The position numbers were made by a program, and so were the translations under genes. A stretch of 5,204 nt of DNA, taken from the NCBI GenBank assembly GCA_002331625.1, contig DCZN01000011.1:40072-45275 (forward strand), in the 5' to 3' direction. Of this stretch, positions 1-5,204 are shown piece by piece. Position 1 is the stretch's first letter. Every line of letters begins with the position of its first letter. The stretch comes from Nitrospira sp. UBA2083. Lineage in GTDB: Bacteria > Nitrospirota > Nitrospiria > Nitrospirales > Nitrospiraceae. A model generated the notes under the pieces. That model had not been told where the DNA came from. It did no database searches and worked only from the letters and a program-made list of their open reading frames with translations.

Positions 1-964
1 GTCCAACCGGCCCACTGTTCTGAAGGCTCTTGGATGTGTTCTGAGACAGGGTTAGTTTCTGAGTCCACCAACTGGTGAGGGGTTGTTCATAGCTCCCACT
101 GAGCATGAGATTGCGGGAACTGGAATGTGAACCGAAAATATCTGCCGGGGAAGCCGTCGCATCCCCAGCAAGCCCGTCGAATGCTGTACTTGCATCCCAC
201 CAACGAAGGCTGAAATCCAATCGCCCCTCGTGAGGAAGTTGAATGCCCATCCTCGCTGAAACCTGCATATTGTGATGGCCATCTCGCTCCGTTGCCCCGC
301 GCCGATAGTTGATGGCGGAAAAACTGCTTGTATCCCAACGGGAGAGGGAAACGGAGAAATCAACAGGCCCCTTGGCACCACTGACACTTCCTCCTTCCCT
401 GAATGAAGCGTAGGACCCATATTCCATAAAACCACTGATGACAGGTTGGCCACGACCCTTTTTGGTTGTGATGTGAATCACACCCCCGATCGCATCGGCA
501 CCCCACAGCATGCTTTGTGCACCTCGAAGAATCTCGATCTGTTCGATGTTTTCTGTCGTCAGGTTTGCAAAGTCGAACGCACCACTGGCGGGATCGTTCA
601 CGATCGCTCCATCAATCAGCACCAACGTATGCTCTGCCTTGCCTCCACGGATCCGCACGTTGGCGCTCGTCCCTGGTCCGCCATTGGAAAAAATAGCGAC
701 GCCTTGGGCTAGTCGAAGCGCATCCACAACCGTCTTGATCTTCCGTTTCTCAAGCTCTTCCCCTTTGATCACTTCAACGGCGCTGGTGACGTGTTTGGGT
801 GACATCGGGGTCTTGGTTGCGCTGACGACAACATCCGGCACCTCGATCACCTCAGGGTCCTTGGCCATAGCAATATCTTGAGCCGTGGCAGGATTGTGCA
901 CAATGGCAGTTGAAACAATGATGAGACAGGCACACAGAACGGAACGAACAAACCACCGCAGCAT
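1..964 (-). CDS. btuB: TonB-dependent outer-membrane cobalamin receptor BtuB (C-terminus cut by window edge)
   Basis: Outer-membrane receptor that binds cobalamin outside the cell and passes it to the periplasm using TonB/ExbBD energy. My translation from the ATG at 964 stays open for 321 codons to the left edge; such receptors are usually 600-700 residues, so the later barrel strands are missing. Residues 1-28 form a signal peptide (basic start, hydrophobic CACLIIVSTAIV, likely cut near ATA-QD). DVVVSATK at 44-51 is a TonB box. The plug domain covers about 55-170, with NVRIRGG (102-108), LVLIDGAIVND (114-124), and a typical plug end at IEILRG (143-148) and WGADAIGGVIHIT (154-166). Barrel strands begin after about 175, rich in alternating aromatic residues. 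The start is backed by GGGAGG (970-975) five bases upstream. A cobalamin riboswitch in the leader and the btuFCD genes upstream favour B12 over iron-siderophore as ligand. No frameshift seen. Confidence 0.93.
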   Translation of the reverse strand, partial: MLRWFVRSVLCACLIIVSTAIVHNPATAQDIAMAKDPEVIEVPDVVVSATKTPMSPKHVTSAVEVIKGEELEKRKIKTVVDALRLAQGVAIFSNGGPGTSANVRIRGGKAEHTLVLIDGAIVNDPASGAFDFANLTTENIEQIEILRGAQSMLWGADAIGGVIHITTKKGRGQPVISGFMEYGSYASFREGGSVSGAKGPVDFSVSLSRWDTSSFSAINYRRGATERDGHHNMQVSARMGIQLPHEGRLDFSLRWWDASTAFDGLAGDATASPADIFGSHSSSRNLMLSGSYEQPLTSWWTQKLTLSQNTSKSLQNSGPVG

Positions 965-969
965 GAGAA

Positions 970-989
970 CCTCCCTTTGACTCGAAGGG
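970..989 (-). promoter_or_regulatory. btuB ribosome-binding site with sequestering hairpin (riboswitch expression platform)
   Basis: The minus strand has CCCTT (985-989) and AAGGG (973-977), a 5-bp stem with a 7-nt loop. Its 3' arm covers the GGG of the Shine-Dalgarno GGGAGG (970-975), five bases before the btuB ATG. It lies just downstream of the riboswitch aptamer, and no U-tract follows, so control at translation initiation is more likely than termination. The stem is short; its role is inferred. Confidence 0.5.
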
Positions 990-1001
990 TGTGAATGTTT
1001 C

Positions 1002-1227
1002 CCGTCCGTTGGGTCTCCTGACTTGCGGCTCATCGTTTCCCTGCGCCTTCCCATCTTTCGCGTGAAACGTAAAACGTCGTTCGTGAAGCGCCAGCAAGAA
1101 AACCCTTGCGCTTCACGAGAGACACTTCACGACCCACGCCCTAAGACAGTGGCATTCTGCAGAGTCACTCCCCGCTTACAGTGGCGGCACCGTGATGGAT
1201 TTGCACCATCTTCCCCGTCACCGACGG
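1002..1227 (-). promoter_or_regulatory. Cobalamin riboswitch controlling btuB
   Basis: Leader RNA element that binds cobalamin and lowers expression of the downstream gene. Read on the minus strand, the conserved blocks occur in the family's order: GGGAAGATGGTGCAAATCC (1197-1215), the B12-box stretch GCCGCCACTGTAAGC (1174-1188), a variable arm, then AGTCAGGAGACC (1012-1023), close to the usual AGCCAGGAGACC. The ends close as helices: CCGTC (1223-1227) with GACGG (1002-1006), and GGT (1220-1222) with ACC (1012-1014). About 150 nt lie between the B12 box and the AGGAGACC block, more than usual, because a CGTGAA-type repeat fills the variable arm (separate entry). The next gene is btuB, whose start lies about 40 nt downstream. 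The family call is firm; exact ends are approximate. Confidence 0.95.
1057..1133. repeat. CGTGAA/TTCACG palindromic intergenic repeat nested in the riboswitch
   Basis: A cluster of CGTGAA-type units on both strands. The core is a perfect inverted repeat, TCGTGAAGCG (1081-1090) against CGCTTCACGA (1109-1118), extended inward by CAAG (1095-1098) with CTTG (1105-1108) and outward by GTCGT (1076-1080) with ACGAC (1129-1133). A further unit, CGTGAAACGT (1061-1070), is complementary at 8 of 10 bases to 1122-1131. It resembles repeats I recall from spaces between genes in Nitrospira; that is memory, not a search. It falls between the riboswitch bases GCCACTGTCTTA (1141-1152) and GGGAAGGC (1045-1052), where riboswitches of this class tolerate extra sequence. 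Boundaries are approximate. Confidence 0.7.
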
Positions 1228-1331
1228 TATGTTCTGAACAGATCCCTCCAGAATACGTATTGTGCGCCGGACATGTGATGCAGGGAGTGGCGCATCTCTT
1301 CCCGCATCTCTCGCTTGCCTTCCGCGATAGG
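1228..1331. other. Spacer between the hydrolase gene and the btuB riboswitch
   Basis: About 100 nt without a gene. It should hold the promoter that starts the btuB leader if btuB is transcribed alone, but I see no convincing -35/-10 pair; TATTCT (1250-1255, minus) is a weak -10 candidate without a good -35. It contains an imperfect stem, 1277-1287 with 1298-1308 (10 of 11 pairs on the minus-strand RNA, one of them G-U, 10-nt loop), and a direct repeat CGCATCTCT at 1291-1299 and 1303-1311. The stem is not followed by a U-tract, so it is not a standard terminator. Confidence 0.4.
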
Positions 1332-2102
1332 TCAATTCCGAATATAGTCGACGGCGTATTTCGCCGAGCGCGGCACCATGCGGTCGACATCCCAGTCGAA
1401 CGTCAACACGGCAGACTTCTTGGACGTGTGTGCGAGCAGCCGCGTGCCGTTCTGCACGACCAGGCTCGGTGCGTTCCAGAAATCCAGCGTCTTCTCTGCG
1501 CCGGTTCGGTTACACACAATCAACGGAAGTCCCGTTTCATTCGTCCGCTGTTCCCATTCCCCATTCGGACCATGAATACCCGGCCCCCATGAAGCCGGCG
1601 ATACCAACATCTGCGCGCCTTCGAACCTCAGCACCCTGGCAATGTTCGAGGTATACACGTCACTACAGATGAGAGCACCGACCTTGATCCCATCGCACTC
1701 GATCGGAGCGACCATGTCTCCAGGACTCGACCATGACGACGAATCACTCACCACATTGATCTTGCGATGTTTCCCTACAATGTCGCCTGTCGGACCAATG
1801 ACAAACACAGAGTTATAGAATCGCCGGCCATCCCGCTCCGGGCAACCAAGAAAGACCGTGCGCTTCAACCTCCTCACCAATGTACAGACCTGGTGCATCC
1901 ATGGATCCGGCTGCGGCTGAATCCAATCCGTGCCGATCAGCTGAGGAAACTGCAGTCCGCAAACCGCCAGCTCCGGTGTCACGATCCACTCAGCGCCTTT
2001 CCCGGCAGCGTGCTTGATGGCTTCGACAATCACGAACCGGTTCTGCTCGATCGCTCCGGGAACCGTTTCAAGATGAAGCAGCGCGATCTTGCTCGGTCTC
2101 AT
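1332..2102 (-). CDS. Carbon-nitrogen hydrolase (nitrilase superfamily), probable amidase
   Basis: Cytoplasmic hydrolase of the nitrilase/amidase superfamily, whose members break non-peptide C-N bonds, mostly amides. Numbered from the ATG at 2102 (256 residues), the catalytic triad is visible: Glu44 in TPELAVCG, Lys114 in GKHRKIN, and Cys146 in ALICSDVY. SPASWGP (168-174) and the following EWEQRTNETG with VCNRTG (196-201) match the conserved second half. No signal peptide or membrane segment. The ATG at 2102 is preferred because GGA lies 7 bases upstream, and it sits one base after the btuD stop, indicating translational coupling. An in-frame GTG at 2114 would add four residues but has no ribosome-binding site. 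Substrate unknown. Its place as last gene of the btuFCD operon suggests work on imported corrinoids or their breakdown products, but this is inference. Confidence 0.88.
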   Translation of the reverse strand: MRPSKIALLHLETVPGAIEQNRFVIVEAIKHAAGKGAEWIVTPELAVCGLQFPQLIGTDWIQPQPDPWMHQVCTLVRRLKRTVFLGCPERDGRRFYNSVFVIGPTGDIVGKHRKINVVSDSSSWSSPGDMVAPIECDGIKVGALICSDVYTSNIARVLRFEGAQMLVSPASWGPGIHGPNGEWEQRTNETGLPLIVCNRTGAEKTLDFWNAPSLVVQNGTRLLAHTSKKSAVLTFDWDVDRMVPRSAKYAVDYIRN

Positions 2103-2103
2103 A

Positions 2104-3006
2104 TCACGTTCCACTGGACATGCACCGCCCAGGCAGGGTCACTCGCGGCAACCCAGACTCCGGATGCCGATCCACCAATACCCGGCACCGATACACGGTT
2201 TCCAACACGTTCGGTTCGATCACCTCATCGGGAGCACCAAGTCGCGCGACTCGTCCGTGGTGCAGCAGGAGAATGCGATCGCAATACTGACTGACGAGAT
2301 TCAAATCATGCGAGACCAGGACCACCGTTAACTCGCGTTCCTCCTTCAACCGGCGCAACACCGAACAGATCTCCACCTGATGTTGCAGATCAAGAAATGC
2401 CGTTGGCTCATCCAGCAATAAGACCTTCGGAGTCTGAGCAAGCGCGCGGGCTATCATGGTCCGCTGCCGCTCGCCTCCGGAGAGGTCCGTCACCGTACGA
2501 TGGGCTAGATGAACAATGTCCATCGCCAGCATCGCCTGCTCTGCAATGGCGACATCTTCGCGACTTTCCCATCCGAATCCACTGACCCATCGGCCACGAG
2601 TTCGATGGGGAAAGCGCCCCATCAGGACCGTCTCCGCCACAGTAAAGGGAAACAGCTGCTGGGTATCCTGCTGTACAACCCCGACGAGACGGGCGATCTC
2701 TCGTTGGTCCATCGAGGCTACATTCTGTTCAAACAGGTCAAGGCGACCGTGCTCTGGCGTCACGAGTCTCGCCATGAGTTTCAGCAGTGACGTTTTTCCT
2801 GATCCATTGGGACCGACGACACCCAATACTTCGCCTTCTCGAACGGACAAGGAGACGTCCTCAAGAACCCATCGGGCGGGATCCGATCCCCGTGACTGGT
2901 AGCGGAACCGCACGGATTGCAGGTCATACGCCGGATACGACTGGATGGCGCCGGCTGGACCAACAACCCCTGCGTGCGTTGATCGGCTGTCAGCCAACTC
3001 CCTCAT
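2104..3006 (-). CDS. btuD: Cobalamin ABC transporter ATP-binding protein BtuD
   Basis: ATPase that drives B12 import through BtuC at the inner membrane. It is 300 residues with all nucleotide-binding motifs: Walker A GPNGSGKT (65-72), Q-loop Gln in VVQQD (110-114), signature LSGGERQR (175-182), Walker B VLLLDEP (195-201), D-loop FLDL (204-207), and switch His233 in VSHD. About 30 residues precede the domain and about 20 follow it, so it is longer than E. coli BtuD (249). The stretch around 131-150 is slightly expanded compared with relatives in the iron-siderophore/B12 class. The ATG overlaps the btuC stop as ATGA, and an AGGA lies 9 bases upstream. The motifs alone do not separate B12 from siderophore or haem import; the B12 call rests on the btuF neighbour and the riboswitch-controlled btuB. 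Confidence 0.92.
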   Translation of the reverse strand: MRELADSRSTHAGVVGPAGAIQSYPAYDLQSVRFRYQSRGSDPARWVLEDVSLSVREGEVLGVVGPNGSGKTSLLKLMARLVTPEHGRLDLFEQNVASMDQREIARLVGVVQQDTQQLFPFTVAETVLMGRFPHRTRGRWVSGFGWESREDVAIAEQAMLAMDIVHLAHRTVTDLSGGERQRTMIARALAQTPKVLLLDEPTAFLDLQHQVEICSVLRRLKEERELTVVLVSHDLNLVSQYCDRILLLHHGRVARLGAPDEVIEPNVLETVYRCRVLVDRHPESGLPRVTLPGRCMSSGT

Positions 3007-4145
3007 GCCAACCGATCCTTCCGCCAGAGCAGGAGGTAAACAAAGAACGGGCCACCGGCCAGGGCCGTGATGATCCCGACGGGAATTTCAGCCGGTGAGA
3101 TCATCGTTCGCGCGATCGTATCCGCGCCCATCAGAAAGGTGCCGCCGGCCAGCGCCGACGCGGGAAGCAGCAGCCGGTGGTCTGCACCTGTGAGCAGACG
3201 GACCGCGTGAGGAACGACCATGCCGATAAATCCGATCATGCCGCTGACCGATACCACGGCTCCTGTCACCAGTGCCGCCAAGACAAAGAGTGACCGCTTT
3301 GCCCGTTCGGTGTCGATCCCAAGCGTGCGCGCCGTGTCTTCGCCTAGTGCCAAAATGTTTAAGGCCCGTATGTAGCTGAACAGCAGCACAAGGCCGATAG
3401 TGAGATAGACGACAAGCCCGGCCAGCCCTCCGTAGGTGGGAGCCGTCAACGTACCCATCAACCAGACCATCATTCCGTAGGAACGATTCGGCTCCAGGAT
3501 GGAGGTAATGAACATGATCAGCGCCGAAAAGATGGCATTCAGAATCACCCCGGTCAGGAGCAGACTATGAATAGGCAGCTGCCCGGAGTTGGCGGCCATT
3601 CGATAGATGATCCCGAGCGCTAAGAGGCCCCCAGCAAATCCGCAGGCCGGCAACGCGGTCTCCGCCAACACTGTGGTGCCCACTCCGAGCAAGACCCCTA
3701 CCGCGGCTCCGAGCGCTGCACCACTGGACACGCCGAGCACATACGGGTCGGCCAATGGATTCCGTAACAGGGCCTGTAAGGCCACACCCACTGCCGCCAA
3801 GGAACACCCGACGAAAAACCCCAACAGCATTCGTGGCAATCGAACCTGCAGCAGAATAGTGCTTGTGACAGTCGATACCTCGCTGTCGACCGGCTTGCGG
3901 CTCATGGCATCAAGCACCACCCGCACGATCTCGCCATATCCGATCGGTTGCGCGCCGAAATGCAGGCATATCACGCTGACCGCGATGGCCATGAGAGCAA
4001 GCATGCCCAGCGTCGCCAGCCAACGTGAACTCGTAAGAATAGCGCCTTGAGCGACAAGCCCGCGTGCCGAATCGCCGTGACACGATTCGCGGGGCAGGAC
4101 TCCGGCACACGAACCAGACTGAATCGTGGGAGGAGTCTGTTTCAA
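3003..4145 (-). CDS. btuC: Cobalamin ABC transporter permease BtuC (FecCD family)
   Basis: Inner-membrane channel subunit, working as a dimer with BtuD and docking BtuF. Family marks, numbered from the TTG at 4145 (380 residues): RLPR (102-105); ALLRNPLADPYVLGVSSGA (125-143); the cytoplasmic coupling region GEDTARTLGIDTERAK (268-283); GFIGMVVPHAVRLL (305-318); and IPVGIITALAGGPFF (354-368). About ten hydrophobic segments are visible, the first at about 42-64. The TTG is chosen because it lies 7 nt after the btuF stop with GAGG five bases upstream. The frame is open further, back to a possible start at 4232, but that would overlap the end of btuF by 80 nt. The result has a roughly 40-residue polar N-terminal extension before the first membrane helix, unlike E. 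coli BtuC (326 residues). A later ATG (residue 48) falls inside that helix. Confidence 0.92.
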   Translation of the reverse strand: MKQTPPTIQSGSCAGVLPRESCHGDSARGLVAQGAILTSSRWLATLGMLALMAIAVSVICLHFGAQPIGYGEIVRVVLDAMSRKPVDSEVSTVTSTILLQVRLPRMLLGFFVGCSLAAVGVALQALLRNPLADPYVLGVSSGAALGAAVGVLLGVGTTVLAETALPACGFAGGLLALGIIYRMAANSGQLPIHSLLLTGVILNAIFSALIMFITSILEPNRSYGMMVWLMGTLTAPTYGGLAGLVVYLTIGLVLLFSYIRALNILALGEDTARTLGIDTERAKRSLFVLAALVTGAVVSVSGMIGFIGMVVPHAVRLLTGADHRLLLPASALAGGTFLMGADTIARTMISPAEIPVGIITALAGGPFFVYLLLWRKDRLA

Positions 4146-4154
4146 TGGAGCCTC
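4146..4154 (-). promoter_or_regulatory. btuC ribosome-binding site at the btuF-btuC junction
   Basis: GAGG (4151-4154, minus strand) overlaps the btuF TGA stop (4153-4155) and lies five bases before the TTG at 4145. This decides the btuC start and implies coupled translation of btuF and btuC. Confidence 0.55.
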
Positions 4155-5157
4155 ATGGATGAACAGCGCCTTCTCCGGAAGCAAACAGTTCTGGATGGAT
4201 TGCACGAGCGAGTTGTTCCAAGGCCTCGACAACTCGAGGGCCGGGACGATTCAATACGCTTGAGGAGACTTCATAAAAGCGCTGCTGCTTGACGGCCGAC
4301 AGCGAGCTCCAGCGCTGCCATTGCTGTTGCTCACTGCGCGGCACCGTTTCCACTTCGCCGCTGGGGAAGATCAATACTTCCGGGTCGTCCTTCAACACCG
4401 CCTCCATGCTCAGTTTGGGATAGGCCATGCCGGCCTGAGCCGCAATGTTGATCCCTCCGGCAAGGCCGATCATCTGATGAATGAAGCTTCCCGGTCCCAC
4501 CGTAATCAAGGGCTGGCTGTTCAGAACGTACAGGACACGCTTAGCCGGCAGGCCCTCGACCTTCGCTCTGATCTCGGCCATCTGCTGACGCATGTGCTGA
4601 GTGACATCATTGGCGACTGAGGTTTTCTCGAACATCTGGCCCAATGTGTGAATCTGAAGCGGGATATCCTCGACGGTACGCGCGTCGAGTACAAATATGG
4701 GAATTTTGAGCTGCCCGAGCTTGACCTCCAGATCCGGACGGAGAAAATCTTTGGGCGCCAGCACCAATTCCGGTCGTAACGCAATGATGGCTTCCACGCT
4801 GGGATTGGCATATCCCACCTTGGCTTTGGACTTCGCGGCGGCCGGGTAGTCGCAAAACTCGGTGACGCCGACAATCTGTTCATCAAGCCCCAGCACATAC
4901 AGCATTTCCGTAATACTCGGAGCCAGCGACACAATGCGAGCCGGAGGCTTGGCCAGGTAGATTCGGTGCCCGGCATCGTCCACGAACGCGCGTGACGAGA
5001 CATGAGCCATGAACGGCATGCCGGTGAGGATGCCTTGTTGTCGTCGCTTCATCTCACCGTACTCCCCTTGCCCACCATCGGCTACCGAGGTATCCAACAC
5101 CGACAGTAGCACTGGGAGCAAGATGACGACGGAGTGATATTGTTGCCATCGCTTCAA
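4153..5157 (-). CDS. btuF: Periplasmic cobalamin-binding protein BtuF
   Basis: Soluble binding protein that captures B12 in the periplasm and delivers it to BtuCD. It is 334 residues. Residues 1-26 look like a Sec signal peptide (KRW, then VVILLPVLLSVL, likely cut after SVA); there is no lipobox Cys. The two-lobed helical-backbone (type III) binding fold starts at RIVSLAPSITEMLYVLG (74-90), followed by VGVTEFCDYP (97-106), SVEAIIALRPELVLAP (120-135) and SMEAVLKDDPEVLIF (250-264). Glu122 and Glu252 sit where family members carry the acidic residues that salt-bridge with the permease. The start is TTG, with GGGGA six bases upstream. An ATG at 5052 would give a protein without signal peptide, so I prefer TTG. 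No earlier start codon is visible up to the window edge, though the frame stays open. A siderophore-binding relative is possible, but SLAPSITE with the operon favours B12. Confidence 0.9.
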   Translation of the reverse strand: MKRWQQYHSVVILLPVLLSVLDTSVADGGQGEYGEMKRRQQGILTGMPFMAHVSSRAFVDDAGHRIYLAKPPARIVSLAPSITEMLYVLGLDEQIVGVTEFCDYPAAAKSKAKVGYANPSVEAIIALRPELVLAPKDFLRPDLEVKLGQLKIPIFVLDARTVEDIPLQIHTLGQMFEKTSVANDVTQHMRQQMAEIRAKVEGLPAKRVLYVLNSQPLITVGPGSFIHQMIGLAGGINIAAQAGMAYPKLSMEAVLKDDPEVLIFPSGEVETVPRSEQQQWQRWSSLSAVKQQRFYEVSSSVLNRPGPRVVEALEQLARAIHPELFASGEGAVHP

Positions 5158-5193
5158 AAAAAATCCCCAAGGCCTGTCTAGACCTTGAGGATT
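5156..5193 (-). terminator. Strong hairpin with U-tract directly before btuF (terminator or attenuator)
   Basis: On the minus strand AATCCTCAAGGTC (5181-5193) pairs with GGCCTTGGGGATT (5162-5174): 13 pairs, two of them G-U, loop TAGACA, with U to 5156. This is a textbook intrinsic terminator. It either ends an upstream gene outside the window or, more likely given that btuF starts in the U-tract, attenuates the btu operon. The 3' arm contains GGGGA (5164-5168), the apparent btuF ribosome-binding site, so folding would also block translation. On the plus strand no T-run follows the hairpin, so it acts in one direction only. Confidence 0.8.
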
Positions 5194-5204
5194 GCACCCG
5201 CTTC

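Noticed and set aside
1..453. Minus-strand open frames of about 80-130 codons inside the btuB region
   Set aside because: They are out of frame with the continuous 321-codon btuB reading frame, which carries the signal peptide, TonB box and plug motifs.
1057..1133. CGTGAA units considered as a CRISPR or tandem repeat array
   Set aside because: Units are short, inverted rather than directly repeated, and unevenly spaced, with no spacers of constant length.
1277..1308. Imperfect hairpin after the hydrolase as an intrinsic terminator
   Set aside because: The stem has an internal mismatch and no U-tract follows on the minus strand.
1023..1592. Plus-strand open frame of about 190 codons across the riboswitch and the end of the hydrolase gene
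   Set aside because: It covers the conserved riboswitch antisense and the hydrolase coding strand in opposite sense, has no recognisable protein features, and is best explained as a chance shadow frame in GC-rich DNA.
2103..2114. GTG start at 2114 for the hydrolase
   Set aside because: It has no ribosome-binding site at a suitable distance; the ATG at 2102 has one and abuts the btuD stop.
4146..4232. Longer btuC start at 4232
   Set aside because: It would overlap the conserved C-terminal part of btuF by 80 nt, while the TTG at 4145 has a Shine-Dalgarno sequence and normal operon spacing.
2104..5157. Siderophore or haem importer instead of a B12 importer
   Set aside because: The ATPase and permease families are shared among these substrates, but the BtuF-type binding protein and the neighbouring riboswitch-controlled btuB make cobalamin the best fit. 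Not fully excluded from sequence alone.

Overview
The window carries one block of vitamin B12 (cobalamin) uptake genes, all on the minus strand, so the biological order runs from high to low coordinates. It starts at the right edge with a strong terminator-like hairpin (5162-5193). This is followed by btuF (periplasmic B12-binding protein), btuC (inner-membrane permease), btuD (ATPase), a carbon-nitrogen (nitrilase-superfamily) hydrolase, a 367-nt intergenic region holding a cobalamin riboswitch, and the first 321 codons of btuB (outer-membrane TonB-dependent receptor), which runs off the left edge. btuF, btuC, btuD and the hydrolase are packed with gaps of 7 and 1 nt and one ATGA overlap, so they read as a single translationally coupled operon. 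btuB has its own riboswitch leader.

The parts make a complete Gram-negative B12 import route: BtuB with TonB energy crosses the outer membrane, BtuF captures B12 in the periplasm, and BtuC with BtuD pumps it into the cytoplasm. The riboswitch shuts btuB down when intracellular B12 is sufficient. The cytoplasmic amidase-type hydrolase is the unexpected member; its link to corrinoids is inference from position only.

The organism is a diderm bacterium with moderately high GC. The intergenic repeat built from CGTGAA/TTCACG units (about 1057-1133) resembles repeats I recall as common between genes in Nitrospira, so a Nitrospira-like bacterium is my best guess. That rests on recall, not on a search.

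The points most worth a second look are: (1) this repeat sits inside a variable arm of an otherwise intact cobalamin riboswitch; (2) btuF seems to start with TTG inside the U-tract of a terminator hairpin whose 3' arm also holds its ribosome-binding site, and the bases just upstream resemble the opening core motif of a cobalamin riboswitch; (3) the hydrolase in the uptake operon may be an undescribed corrinoid-modifying or salvage amidase. Apart from these the window is an ordinary transport locus.
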